Positions 43,492 to 52,598 of a stretch of 64,000 nucleotides of DNA are shown piece after piece. Positions within the stretch are counted from its first letter, which is position 1; each line of letters starts with the position of its first letter. Position numbers and translations under genes: made by a program. The stretch spans positions 62,001-126,000 of the forward strand of contig NZ_FNEX01000008.1 in NCBI RefSeq assembly GCF_900100435.1. Direction: 5' to 3'. The notes beneath the pieces are model-generated. The model had not been told where the DNA came from. It saw only the letters and a list, made by a program, of their open reading frames with translations, and did no database searches. The stretch comes from Pedobacter sp. ok626. Lineage in GTDB: Bacteria > Bacteroidota > Bacteroidia > Sphingobacteriales > Sphingobacteriaceae.

Positions 43492-44826
43492 ATGAACACC
43501 ATTCTGATAAAAGCAGCTTCAATTGTAAATGAAGGGCAAATTATTGTTGCCGACCTACTCATCAAAAACGGACTTATAGAAAAGATCGCCCCAAACATCG
43601 ATGTTCCTGCCGATCAGGAGATCAATGCAGAAGGCCTACACCTTTTCCCTGGAATGATTGATGATCAGGTGCATTTCAGAGAACCGGGTTTAACACACAA
43701 GGCTGATATCTTTTCGGAAAGCATGGCTGCAGTAGCCGGAGGTATCACCTCTTTTATGGAGATGCCCAACACTGTACCCAATACGCTAACCCAAGAATTG
43801 CTGGCCGACAAGTACGCTATTGCATCAGAAATGTCGCTGGCCAACTACTCCTTTTTTATGGGAGCTTCCAACAACAACCTGGAAGACGTACTAAAAACAG
43901 ATCCTAAAAACGTCTGCGGCATCAAGGTATTTATGGGTTCATCTACTGGAAATATGCTGGTTGACAATGAAAAAGTATTAGAGAATATCTTTAAAGAAGC
44001 GCCAATGTTGGTGGCTACACATTGTGAAGACGAGCAGACCATACAACGTAACCTTGCGGAATACAAAGAAAAATACGGTGAGAACATTACAATCGATATG
44101 CACCCGCTCATCCGTAGTGCAGAGGCTTGTTACAAATCATCGTCAATGGCAGTAGAATTGGCGAAAAGATACCAGACACGTCTGCATATTTTACATATTT
44201 CTACGGCAAAAGAAGTAAGCTTATTTGACAATAAAACACCGCTTGCAGAAAAAAGAATAACGGCTGAAGCTTGTGTACATCACCTGTGGTTTGACGATCA
44301 GGATTATGCAACCAAAGGCAATTGGATAAAATGGAACCCTGCTGTTAAAACTGCCGCAGATAAAGCGGGCATCTTAAAAGGTTTACTGGATGGTTATATC
44401 GACATTATCGCTACCGACCATGCCCCGCATACGATTGCAGAAAAGGAGCAACCTTATTTACAGGCTCCATCAGGTGGGCCACTGGTACAACATGCCTTGC
44501 CTGCACTTTTCGAAATGTACCATCAGCATAAAATATCTTTAACGCAAATAGCTGAAAAAACCGCGCACAATGTAGCGATATGCTTTGATATCGATAAAAG
44601 AGGTTTTATTAGAGAAGGCTACTGGGCCGATTTAGTATTGGTAAACCTAAACGATCCTTTTAAAGTAACCAGAGCAAATGTGCTGTACAAATGTGGTTGG
44701 TCGCCATTTGAAGGGCAAACTTTCCAGGCCGAAGTTACCCACACTTTTGTGTCAGGAAACCTCGCTTATCAGAAAGGCAGATTCACTACCCAGGAAACGG
44801 GAAAACGTCTGAGCTTTAATCGCTGA
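43492..44826 (+). CDS. pyrC: Dihydroorotase (PyrC, class I type)
   Basis: A 444-residue cytoplasmic amidohydrolase that closes N-carbamoyl-aspartate to dihydroorotate in pyrimidine synthesis. Motifs include IDDQVHFREPG (57-66), CGIKVFMGSSTGN with the lysine expected to be carboxylated, ATHCEDE, LHILHIS, and ATDHAPHT. The first histidine of the metal HxH pair is glutamine here (Q59-V-H61), a change I remember in this Bacteroidota group. The metal site therefore may hold one ion or be remodelled. The ATG at 43492 follows the TAATTTTG box by 5 bases. Confidence 0.9.
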   Translation: MNTILIKAASIVNEGQIIVADLLIKNGLIEKIAPNIDVPADQEINAEGLHLFPGMIDDQVHFREPGLTHKADIFSESMAAVAGGITSFMEMPNTVPNTLTQELLADKYAIASEMSLANYSFFMGASNNNLEDVLKTDPKNVCGIKVFMGSSTGNMLVDNEKVLENIFKEAPMLVATHCEDEQTIQRNLAEYKEKYGENITIDMHPLIRSAEACYKSSSMAVELAKRYQTRLHILHISTAKEVSLFDNKTPLAEKRITAEACVHHLWFDDQDYATKGNWIKWNPAVKTAADKAGILKGLLDGYIDIIATDHAPHTIAEKEQPYLQAPSGGPLVQHALPALFEMYHQHKISLTQIAEKTAHNVAICFDIDKRGFIREGYWADLVLVNLNDPFKVTRANVLYKCGWSPFEGQTFQAEVTHTFVSGNLAYQKGRFTTQETGKRLSFNR

Positions 44827-45899
44827 TGAACACTACCTACCCGCCAAAATTGAAGCAATTCATCTTGCTGTTTATCTTTTCGGCGGTGGTATATACTTTT
44901 GGTTTCAAAGAACAATGGGTAGAACATTTGTATGCTCGCGGGACTTACCAAGTCATATCGGTTGTACAACGCTACATTAGTAGTTTTCTTCCTTTTGCAC
45001 TGGGCGATTTTCTTTATCTGTTTCTGATTCTTTATGTCATCAGATGCCTATACCTATTTTATAAAAAACTAATACAAAAGAGAGTAAAGCGAAGCGACTT
45101 GCTCAACATTACATTGCCGGTCCTTAGCTTCTTCTTGATCCTGTACCTTGCCTTCAAAATATTATGGGGGCTTAATTACTCGCGTTTACCAATTGCCAAA
45201 CAACTCGCCATCAGCGATGAAAAATATACTACCCCACAATTGGTTTCTCTGGGCGAGTATTTCATTGAACGATTAAATAGCCTTCAACACGTAAAAAAGC
45301 AAAGTTATACCATACCTCAATTACAAGAAAAAGCCAAGCTGGCTTACGATGGTATGCGACAGAAAAACGCCTTATTTACTTACAGATCGCCAGCAGTAAA
45401 ACCCGTTTTAAACAGTTGGGTAATTACTAAGATCGGCATTGAGGGGTATTACAGTCCGCTCTCCGGCGAAGCCAATGTAAACATGCGTTTACCGCTTACT
45501 TCTCTCCCATTTGTAACCTGCCATGAGATCGCTCATCAGTTGGGTGTGGCAAGAGAGGATGAGGCCAACCTAATTGGTTATCTGGTAGCTTCCAATAGTA
45601 GTGATCCTTATTTCCAATATTCAGCAGTATATGAAGTATTTAAAAATATCCTGTTCGAAATCAGAATGAAATCAACAGATGATTACGAACGTCTTTATAA
45701 AACCTTAAACGCAGTAACTATAAGAGATTTAAAAGCCGACAGAGATTTCTGGCAAAAGTACAACAGTGATATGTTTGCTTATATGGATGTGGCTTTCGAC
45801 AGGTTTTTAAAGCTTAATAGTCAGCCCAAAGGCACCGATAGTTATCAGGATATTGTATTGTGGCTGTATAATATCCACAAAAAAGAACTCAATAAATAA
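44826..45899 (+). CDS. DUF3810 membrane protein with HExxH motif
   Basis: A 357-residue protein with three N-terminal membrane helices (about 10-28, 55-80 and 93-114), then a domain with the zinc-protease motif HEIAH (233-237) and the downstream acid E246 in REDEANL. DUF3810 proteins are putative zinc metallopeptidases of Bacteroidota; substrate unknown. The gene begins in the last base of the pyrC stop codon, so the two are coupled. Confidence 0.88.
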   Translation: MNTTYPPKLKQFILLFIFSAVVYTFGFKEQWVEHLYARGTYQVISVVQRYISSFLPFALGDFLYLFLILYVIRCLYLFYKKLIQKRVKRSDLLNITLPVLSFFLILYLAFKILWGLNYSRLPIAKQLAISDEKYTTPQLVSLGEYFIERLNSLQHVKKQSYTIPQLQEKAKLAYDGMRQKNALFTYRSPAVKPVLNSWVITKIGIEGYYSPLSGEANVNMRLPLTSLPFVTCHEIAHQLGVAREDEANLIGYLVASNSSDPYFQYSAVYEVFKNILFEIRMKSTDDYERLYKTLNAVTIRDLKADRDFWQKYNSDMFAYMDVAFDRFLKLNSQPKGTDSYQDIVLWLYNIHKKELNK

Positions 45900-45909
45900 T
45901 ACAATTAGG

Positions 45910-46887
45910 CTACAGTGATTTGATTTCCTCTAAAGAGAGACCAGTGATTTTAACGATAGCATTAAAATCAACACCTTCATTCTTGCAATTGCGGGCTACA
46001 GCCTTTTTCTCTTCCTTTTTTTCCTCTAAAGCTTTAGCACGTTCTAACTGGCGGCCTTTTTCAATCCCTTCCTTCAATCGCCTTTCCAGTAATATCTCCT
46101 TGACTCCCATAGGTGCAGTCTTTCCAGTTAATTTTCGAACTTCTTCTTCAAATTTAATCATCATTTCCGGGTTTTCAAAATTCACATAATAAGCAAGAAA
46201 AGCCATTATCTTTTCATGTTTCACTTTAGTCAGCTTTCTTTTAATTAATTCACGTGTTAGGTCCATCTTTATGTTCTTCAGACCTTCATCGTTAATTTTC
46301 TTATTTTTCAATGCCATTAAAACAGTAAGCGCTACTACAGCAAATGGATTAGGATTTGCCCGTAGTTTTTCTTCATCCTGGTCTAAAAGCTTATAGGTGT
46401 TAAATTCATAATTTAGCTTGGTCCCCAAATACTCCTCATTGTATACTTTGGGATGATAACTTTTCACATCATCAATTAAAATAGCGAACGCCGTAATGGA
46501 GACATTATGCTTATCCTTGGCTCTATAAAAATAGCGGAACATCCTTGAGCTTAGCTCTTCGTGACCTTTACTACCCTGTATTTCGACATGTATCAATATG
46601 AATTTAGAGCCTCCATCTTTCAAATAAACTTTTACCAGTTTATCCACAAATCTTACTCCAGCAGATCCCTCTTCTGGTGGAAATAGTCTGTTAAACTCCT
46701 TGTCAAGAAAAACGAATTTCTTTTTAAAATCAAACAGGTCATCTGCATCAGGAAAGAAAAACCTCAGAAAATCTTCAAAAACATCTGCTAAAATCCCCTT
46801 CCAAAGTTCATCATCTCTTCTGGCAGGCTTTCGCATAGCTTTTTGTTTTGGTTTTGGCTGCACAATCACGCTTGTCTCTTCCCGCAT
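45910..46887 (-). CDS. Rpn family PD-(D/E)xK nuclease/putative transposase
   Basis: A 325-residue protein of the RpnA-like (PDDEXK_2) group. Residues about 20-130 hold the motif D...LLVHVEIQG-type core (here FILIHVEIQGS) after a strand KVYLKDGG, and FRYFYRAKDKHNVSITAFAIL. The C-terminal part is helical with charged, lysine-rich repeats (KGRQLERAKALEEKKEEKK). RpnA of E. coli promotes recombination by non-specific DNA cleavage. It stands alone between pyrC/DUF3810 and hscA. Confidence 0.87.
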   Translation of the reverse strand: MREETSVIVQPKPKQKAMRKPARRDDELWKGILADVFEDFLRFFFPDADDLFDFKKKFVFLDKEFNRLFPPEEGSAGVRFVDKLVKVYLKDGGSKFILIHVEIQGSKGHEELSSRMFRYFYRAKDKHNVSITAFAILIDDVKSYHPKVYNEEYLGTKLNYEFNTYKLLDQDEEKLRANPNPFAVVALTVLMALKNKKINDEGLKNIKMDLTRELIKRKLTKVKHEKIMAFLAYYVNFENPEMMIKFEEEVRKLTGKTAPMGVKEILLERRLKEGIEKGRQLERAKALEEKKEEKKAVARNCKNEGVDFNAIVKITGLSLEEIKSL

Positions 46888-47140
46888 CTATTGTTAATTA
46901 ACTTCTTAGCAAAAATACTATGATCATCATACACAAACATCACTTAAACAAAACTCAGCGTAATACGCAGTTTCAACTAACGCTTGCAAAATAAAAGACG
47001 TTTTCCCTGCCCACAAATACCATGACACAAAATATAATACCGACCTCATTTAAAAGCGCAGGCTCTTATCGGAACAGCTTTAAATTATGTAGAACAGCAA
47101 AACATTACAACCTTAAAACAAAATAAACCCGAAACATTCC

Positions 47141-47148
47141 TAAATTTG
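47141..47148 (+). promoter_or_regulatory. TAAATTTG, possible -7 promoter box of hscA
   Basis: It fits TAnnTTTG and ends 7 bases before the hscA ATG, again predicting a very short leader. No -33 element was recognised. Confidence 0.3.
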
Positions 47149-47155
47149 CCAGACT

Positions 47156-49012
47156 ATGGCAAAGATATCCATTAACCTGGCGACAGGTTCACTGCAAAAA
47201 GAAGAGATCATCGTTGGAATTGACTTAGGCACAACCAATAGTTTAGTCGCCTTCATCAATCCTGATAAAAACCCACAAGTAATTAATGATACTGGAAAAG
47301 GTCTGTTAGTACCTTCAATAGTACATTTCAACAAAACGGGCGATACACTTGTAGGTAATGAAGCCAAAGAATTTCTGACAACAGATCCAGAGAACACGAT
47401 CTTTTCTGTAAAACGACTACTAGGCCGTTCATATAAAGATGTAGCCGGTCATCAGGATACATTTTCTTACAAAATCATCGATGATGAAAACGATTCGCTG
47501 GTAAAAATCAAAGCCGCAGATAAATTCTATACCCCAATTGAATTATCGGCCGAGATTTTAAAGGAACTAAAAGCCCGTGCTGAACATGCTTTAAAAACAC
47601 CAGTAAATCGTGCGGTAATTACAGTTCCTGCGTATTTCAATGACAGTCAGCGTCAAGCTACTCGTGATGCGGGTCGCTTAGCCGGTTTAGACGTATTAAG
47701 AATAGTTAACGAACCTACTGCCGCTAGTTTAGCTTATGGCATAGGCCTCGATCCTACCCAGCAAAAAACCATTGCCGTATACGATTTAGGTGGTGGAACA
47801 TTTGATGTATCCATCCTATCCATTCAAAATGGCATATTCGAAGTTCTGGCCACCAATGGAAACACCTTTTTAGGTGGCGATGATTTTGACCGCGCCATTG
47901 TACATTACTGGATAGAAAAAAATAAAATAGACACCGCTCAACTGGCGGAAAACCCTGCTTTAATGCAAACTTTAAGGCTAAAAGCCGAGGCTGCAAAGAA
48001 AGCATTAAGTACCCAAAACCTGTTCAATGAACAAATGGGTGACATCTGGTGTACTATTGATAAACAAACATTCGAGCAACTAATTGCGCCTAAAGTTGCG
48101 GAAACCATCAACTCTTGCAAACAAGCATTGAGTGATGCAAAATTAACGATAGCAGAAATTGACGAAGTGGTATTGGTTGGTGGATCTACCCGCACACCAT
48201 ACGTTAAAAAACAAGTAGAAGATTTCTTCGGCCGTCAGCCTCATGATCAAATTAACCCGGATGAGGTAGTGGCCCTTGGTGCCGCTATACAAGCTGATAT
48301 CCTTGCTGGAAACCGTTCAGACATCCTATTATTAGATGTAACCCCGCTTTCATTGGGCATCGAAACGATGGGTGGGTTAATGGATGTTATCATTCCAAGA
48401 AATGCTAAAGTTCCAACCAAAGCTGGTCGCCAGTACACCACTTCTATCGATGGACAAGTAAATATGAAGATCTCTGTTTTTCAGGGAGAGCGCGACTTGG
48501 TACAAGAAAACAGGAAACTAGCAGAGTTTGATCTAAAAGGAATCCCTGCTATGCCTGCAGGCTTGCCTAAGGTCGACATCAACTTTATCCTAAATGCAGA
48601 CGGCATACTTACCGTTCAAGCCATTGAATTACGCTCTGGTGTAAAACAAGAGATAGACATCAAACCAAGTTACGGCTTGACCGATGATACCGTTGAAAAA
48701 ATGTTGGTTGACAGCATTACCCATGCTAAAAGTGATGTTGAACAGCGTATGCTAATTGAAGCCCGCAGTGAAGGCGAGCAGCTCGTTTATACAGCAGAAC
48801 GTTTTATTGAAAAACATGCCGTATACCTTACGGAAACCGAGATTACAGAAACAAAAACATATATCGAAGCCTTAAGAACCGCCTTAACCAAACCGGAGAA
48901 AGACGAAATCCTTAAAAAGGCTGACGAATTAAATGAATTTACCCGCCCTTTTGCTGAAAGAGTAATGGATGTAGCTGTTTCTTCGGCTATGAAGGGAAAA
49001 AGTATCGAATAA
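47156..49012 (+). CDS. hscA: Hsp70-type chaperone HscA
   Basis: The 618-residue protein is an Hsp70 ATPase. It has GIDLGTTNSLVA near residues 22-33, the phosphate motif AVYDLGGGTFDVS, the adenosine motif LVGGSTRTPYV, and the substrate-binding domain (VTPLSLGIETMGG and GERDLVQENRKLAEF). The N-terminal extension and length match Bacteroidota HscA, which helps transfer iron-sulfur clusters from the scaffold IscU, rather than DnaK. No hscB or iscU gene is beside it. The phospholipase-like gene follows 39 bases on. Confidence 0.88.
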   Translation: MAKISINLATGSLQKEEIIVGIDLGTTNSLVAFINPDKNPQVINDTGKGLLVPSIVHFNKTGDTLVGNEAKEFLTTDPENTIFSVKRLLGRSYKDVAGHQDTFSYKIIDDENDSLVKIKAADKFYTPIELSAEILKELKARAEHALKTPVNRAVITVPAYFNDSQRQATRDAGRLAGLDVLRIVNEPTAASLAYGIGLDPTQQKTIAVYDLGGGTFDVSILSIQNGIFEVLATNGNTFLGGDDFDRAIVHYWIEKNKIDTAQLAENPALMQTLRLKAEAAKKALSTQNLFNEQMGDIWCTIDKQTFEQLIAPKVAETINSCKQALSDAKLTIAEIDEVVLVGGSTRTPYVKKQVEDFFGRQPHDQINPDEVVALGAAIQADILAGNRSDILLLDVTPLSLGIETMGGLMDVIIPRNAKVPTKAGRQYTTSIDGQVNMKISVFQGERDLVQENRKLAEFDLKGIPAMPAGLPKVDINFILNADGILTVQAIELRSGVKQEIDIKPSYGLTDDTVEKMLVDSITHAKSDVEQRMLIEARSEGEQLVYTAERFIEKHAVYLTETEITETKTYIEALRTALTKPEKDEILKKADELNEFTRPFAERVMDVAVSSAMKGKSIE

Positions 49013-49051
49013 ATAACCAGGCAATAGGCTTGTTGATATAGGTTTACAGTA

Positions 49052-49915
49052 ATGAAACGAACATTTCTTACTGTAAGCCTTTTTTTTGTTGTTATCCTAT
49101 GCAGCTCATGGGGCTTCTACGCACATATGCAAATCAATCGATTGGCAGTTTTTACGCTTCCTGCTAACATCAATCGATTTTATAAGCATAACATCAAATA
49201 CATTACAGATCACGCTGTAGATCCTGATAAAAGAAGGTATGCTGACACTGCCGAAGCAGCAAGACATTATCTAGATGTAGAATTGTATGAAGACCATATA
49301 GACAGCATTCCATACAAATGGGAAGATGCCGCAAAAAAATACGGATTGGTTAAATTAAACCAAAATGGTATTCTCCCCTGGCAAATCCAAAAAACTTATT
49401 TCCAACTCGTAAATGCTTTTAAAGAGAGCAATGAGCGAAAAATACTGATCTATTCGGCCTACATCGGACATTATATTGCCGATGCCCATGTCCCCCTTCA
49501 TACAACACAGAACCACAACGGACAACTAACCAACCAAGTAGGGATCCATGCATTTTGGGAAAGCCGGTTACCTGAGTTATTTGCGAAACGGTACAACTAT
49601 GTGGTAGGTACTGCGAAGTACATAGAAAGCCCTTTAAAGGAAGCCTGGAAAATTGTAAAAAACACGCATACCATGGTAGACACGGTACTCACTTTCGAAG
49701 CGAAGTTAAGTGCTCGATTTCCCGCACATAGAAAATACAGTTTTTCGGAAAGGAAGGATCAGGTAACTAAACAGTATTCTTTAGCCTATTCAAAGGCATA
49801 TCATGATGGAATGGAAAATATGGTAGAGCGACAAATGCGCTCTGCCATATTATATATAGGATCTTTCTGGTATTCTGCCTGGATTGATGCCGGGCAGCCA
49901 GCTTTAAATTTCTAA
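49052..49915 (+). CDS. Zinc-dependent phospholipase C family protein
   Basis: A secreted 287-residue protein (hydrophobic leader MKRTFLTVSLFFVVILCSSW). It has the zinc-binding histidines and acids of the phospholipase C/P1 nuclease fold: WGFYAHMQIN near the mature N-terminus, TAEAARHYLDVE, HYIADAHVPLHTTQN, and the later IHAFWESRLPE. Tryptophan and histidine at the mature start fit this fold. It may cleave phospholipids or act as an S1/P1-type nuclease; the former is the usual annotation. Bacteroidota genomes often carry it near housekeeping genes. Confidence 0.85.
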   Translation: MKRTFLTVSLFFVVILCSSWGFYAHMQINRLAVFTLPANINRFYKHNIKYITDHAVDPDKRRYADTAEAARHYLDVELYEDHIDSIPYKWEDAAKKYGLVKLNQNGILPWQIQKTYFQLVNAFKESNERKILIYSAYIGHYIADAHVPLHTTQNHNGQLTNQVGIHAFWESRLPELFAKRYNYVVGTAKYIESPLKEAWKIVKNTHTMVDTVLTFEAKLSARFPAHRKYSFSERKDQVTKQYSLAYSKAYHDGMENMVERQMRSAILYIGSFWYSAWIDAGQPALNF

Positions 49916-49929
49916 AACGAAAGCAAGCC

Positions 49930-50628
49930 TTAGCTCAGCTTTTGTTCTTCTTCTGTAAGGGCCTCATCAACCACTTCAATTACATTCTTCTTCTGAAATT
50001 TCGATTTTAAAGCCGCAAATACCGCAGGGAAGAAAGTAACAACCGCAATCACAATGATGACAAGATCAAAGTTCCTTTTAACGACAGGAATTTGTCCCAA
50101 GAGATATCCGGCTAGCAGCAAACTGCCGATCCATGCGACTCCACCAATGACATTAAATATGGTGAATCTCCCAAAAGGCATTTTTGCCACACCAGCTACA
50201 AAGGGAGCAATAGTCCTAAAAATAGGCAAGAATCTACTAAATATGATTGCTTTACCACCATGCTTTTCAAAAAACTCATGCGACTGGTTATAATATTCGA
50301 GTTTAAGTATCTTGTTTCCGGGCTTAAATACCTTTACTCCGAAGAAGCTACCCAATTTATAATTTAACGAATTTCCTGCAATTGCGGCTACCATTAACAA
50401 TAGCATCATTACCAAAATACTTAAACCAGTGTTACCACCAGCAATCAAGGCTCCCATTGCAAAAAGCAATGAATCCCCAGGTAAGAATGGTGTAACGACA
50501 AAACCAGTTTCAGCAAAAATGATGAGAAAAAGGATAGCGTAAGTCCAGGTACTGTAATCTCTGATGATCTCTTCCAGGTGCTTATCGATGTGCAGGAGGA
50601 AGTCTATTAAAAAGCTGAAAAATTCCAA
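49930..50628 (-). CDS. DedA family membrane protein
   Basis: A 232-residue polytopic protein of the DedA/SNARE-associated (VTT) family, linked to undecaprenyl phosphate or phosphatidylethanolamine flipping and membrane homeostasis. Signatures are ETGFVVTPFLPGDSLLFAMG, the FxRF-like KAIIFSRFLPIFRTIAPFVAG and FTIFNVIGGVAWIGSLLLAG. Length is standard. It ends against the phospholipase gene. Confidence 0.94.
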   Translation of the reverse strand: MEFFSFLIDFLLHIDKHLEEIIRDYSTWTYAILFLIIFAETGFVVTPFLPGDSLLFAMGALIAGGNTGLSILVMMLLLMVAAIAGNSLNYKLGSFFGVKVFKPGNKILKLEYYNQSHEFFEKHGGKAIIFSRFLPIFRTIAPFVAGVAKMPFGRFTIFNVIGGVAWIGSLLLAGYLLGQIPVVKRNFDLVIIVIAVVTFFPAVFAALKSKFQKKNVIEVVDEALTEEEQKLS

Positions 50629-50652
50629 ATCTTGTAAATTAAGTCCAAAAAT

Positions 50653-50684
50653 AAAAATATCATGGCAATAACCATGATATTTTT
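50653..50684 (-). terminator. Long perfect hairpin, probable bidirectional terminator
   Basis: A 13-bp perfect stem (AAAAATATCATGG / CCATGATATTTTT) with a 6-base loop, U-rich at either end. It lies between the DUF4397 stop at 50714 and the DedA start at 50628, both on the minus strand, and would terminate the DUF4397 transcript. Confidence 0.75.
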
Positions 50685-50713
50685 AAGAATAGAAATGTCA
50701 TAATTGAACTAAA

Positions 50714-51418
50714 CTATAATTGCTCAAAGATATGTCCTAACAAATCTTTATTAGCCGGATTAGTATTTCCATCAATCCATATGGTATAAGTTTTACCGGC
50801 AACGAGCGCACCATCATAAGCAGCAGAAGTATTCCAACCACTTGCAGAAAAAGTAAACTTGGTACCTGCATCAACCGAGAAAAAAGTCGAAACCCCAAAA
50901 TAGGCTAGTGAAGGAATCAATTGAGTAGCTAGCGTAGCATTAGTAATTGACATATTACCATTTAAAGTGCTGTTAAAATTAATAAACCTCACATTTGCCT
51001 TACCAGCAGGAGGTGTACTAGCCGCATCGGGTAAAAATGCGAAAGTAAGATTGCCATCCGTATTTTTGTAATAAAAAATCGAAAGTTTATCTGCGATAGA
51101 AATTTGTACCTGAGTACTTGCATTCGCTGTTGTGGTACCCGCATCATTTACATTAAACGAATTTGCACCCGAAAGAATGGTAAAATACTCAGAAGTATTT
51201 CCGTAGGCAAGTGGAGTTATGCTCTTTTTCACTCCGTTTATATAAAAGTCTTGCGCTAATGCACCGTAAGAAGCATTTATATACCTTACTTTTGCCTCTC
51301 CAACCGGTTCTGGTTGAATATCATTTTTCTTGCTACATGAAGCGAACAACATAATGCTCGAACAAGCAATCATGAAAGCCATCCTGGTCTTTGATGATAA
51401 TAAAGAAGATCTTTTCAT
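50714..51418 (-). CDS. DUF4397 domain lipoprotein
   Basis: A 234-residue lipoprotein (lipobox IMLFASCSK, Cys28) with two DUF4397 beta-sandwich repeats, seen as KVRYINASYGALAQDFYING and NVRFINFNSTLNGNMSI. These modules occur in envelope proteins of Bacteroidota; no activity is known. It follows dnaN by 20 bases and a strong hairpin follows it. Confidence 0.86.
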   Translation of the reverse strand: MKRSSLLSSKTRMAFMIACSSIMLFASCSKKNDIQPEPVGEAKVRYINASYGALAQDFYINGVKKSITPLAYGNTSEYFTILSGANSFNVNDAGTTTANASTQVQISIADKLSIFYYKNTDGNLTFAFLPDAASTPPAGKANVRFINFNSTLNGNMSITNATLATQLIPSLAYFGVSTFFSVDAGTKFTFSASGWNTSAAYDGALVAGKTYTIWIDGNTNPANKDLLGHIFEQL

Positions 51419-51438
51419 TGTCTGTGTTCTTTTAAGTA

Positions 51439-52563
51439 CTAATTGTAATTATTTAACATCACCGGCATTACCAACATCAACACGTCTTCGTTCTCATCGT
51501 TAGTTTGAGGAATTAATAAGCCAGCTCTATTTGGTGTAGAAAGTTCTAATGTTACTTCTTCACCGCTTAAGTTATTTAACATCTCAATCAAAAACCGTGC
51601 ATTAAAACCAATTTCAAGGTCTTCACCTTCATATTGGCAGCTTAAACGCTCATGTGCTTCATTTGCAAAATCAAGATCCTCAGAAGAGATGTTTAACTCA
51701 CTCCCATTGATTTTTAATCTTACCTGATGCGTAGTTTTATTAGCAAAAATAACTACCCTACGTAATGTATTTAAAAATAAAGCTCTGTCGATAACCAATT
51801 TATTTGGGTTATTAGCAGGAATAACAGCTTCGTAATCAGGGTAACGCTCGTCAATTAAACGACAAACCAAGTTGATATTTTCGAATTTAAAAAACGCACT
51901 AGTTGCATTGTAGTCAACAGATACATTGATGTCTGTAGATGGTAAAGCAGCTTTTAATAAAGTTAAGGCTTTTTTAGGCAAGATAAAAGAAGAACTCTTA
52001 TCCGCTTTGCTATCCATACGTCTGTATCTTACCAACTTATGTGCATCAGTAGCAACAAAAGTGATATGCTGATCAGAAAGTTGACAATAAACACCTGTCA
52101 TAGCCGGGCGAAGCTCATCATTACTTACGGCAAAAATAGTTTTGGTAATCGCTTCAGTTAAAACAGAAGCTGGTAAATTTACCGAAGACGCATTTTCTAC
52201 AACTGGTATTTTCGGAAAATCGTCACCGTTTTCACCACTTAATTTATACTTACCGTCACCTGCACTAATCTCAATAGAGAAAGTACTGTCATCAATATTG
52301 AAAGAAATTGGTTGATCTGGTAATGTTTTTAAAGTGTCTAATAGTATTCTTGCCGGCACAGCAACTTTCCCACCCTCTTTAGATTCTACAGGTAAAGAAG
52401 TCGTCATGCTGGTTTGCAAATCCGTAGCAGATATTGTTAAATTTCCGTCCTTAATCTCAAACAGGAAATTTTCCAATATAGGCAACACAGTGCTGCTGCT
52501 CGAAGCACCATTAACTGTTTGCAAATGTTTTAAAAGCGTTGATGTGGATACAATAAATCTCAT
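51439..52563 (-). CDS. dnaN: DNA polymerase III subunit beta (sliding clamp)
   Basis: The 374-residue ring-forming clamp tethers the polymerase to DNA. It starts MRFIVSTSTLLKHLQTVNGA and shows the three-domain repeat pattern, including the conserved NDELRPAMTGVYCQ, ATDAHKLVRYR and LIDERYPDYEAVIP, and the C-terminal VMPVML end. It lies next to gldG and gldF, an arrangement I associate with Bacteroidota. A TATTTTTG element about 25 bases upstream may be its -7 box. Confidence 0.97.
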   Translation of the reverse strand: MRFIVSTSTLLKHLQTVNGASSSSTVLPILENFLFEIKDGNLTISATDLQTSMTTSLPVESKEGGKVAVPARILLDTLKTLPDQPISFNIDDSTFSIEISAGDGKYKLSGENGDDFPKIPVVENASSVNLPASVLTEAITKTIFAVSNDELRPAMTGVYCQLSDQHITFVATDAHKLVRYRRMDSKADKSSSFILPKKALTLLKAALPSTDINVSVDYNATSAFFKFENINLVCRLIDERYPDYEAVIPANNPNKLVIDRALFLNTLRRVVIFANKTTHQVRLKINGSELNISSEDLDFANEAHERLSCQYEGEDLEIGFNARFLIEMLNNLSGEEVTLELSTPNRAGLLIPQTNDENEDVLMLVMPVMLNNYN

Positions 52564-52598
52564 AGTTATGATCTAGTCAGTTCTCAAAAATATAAAAA

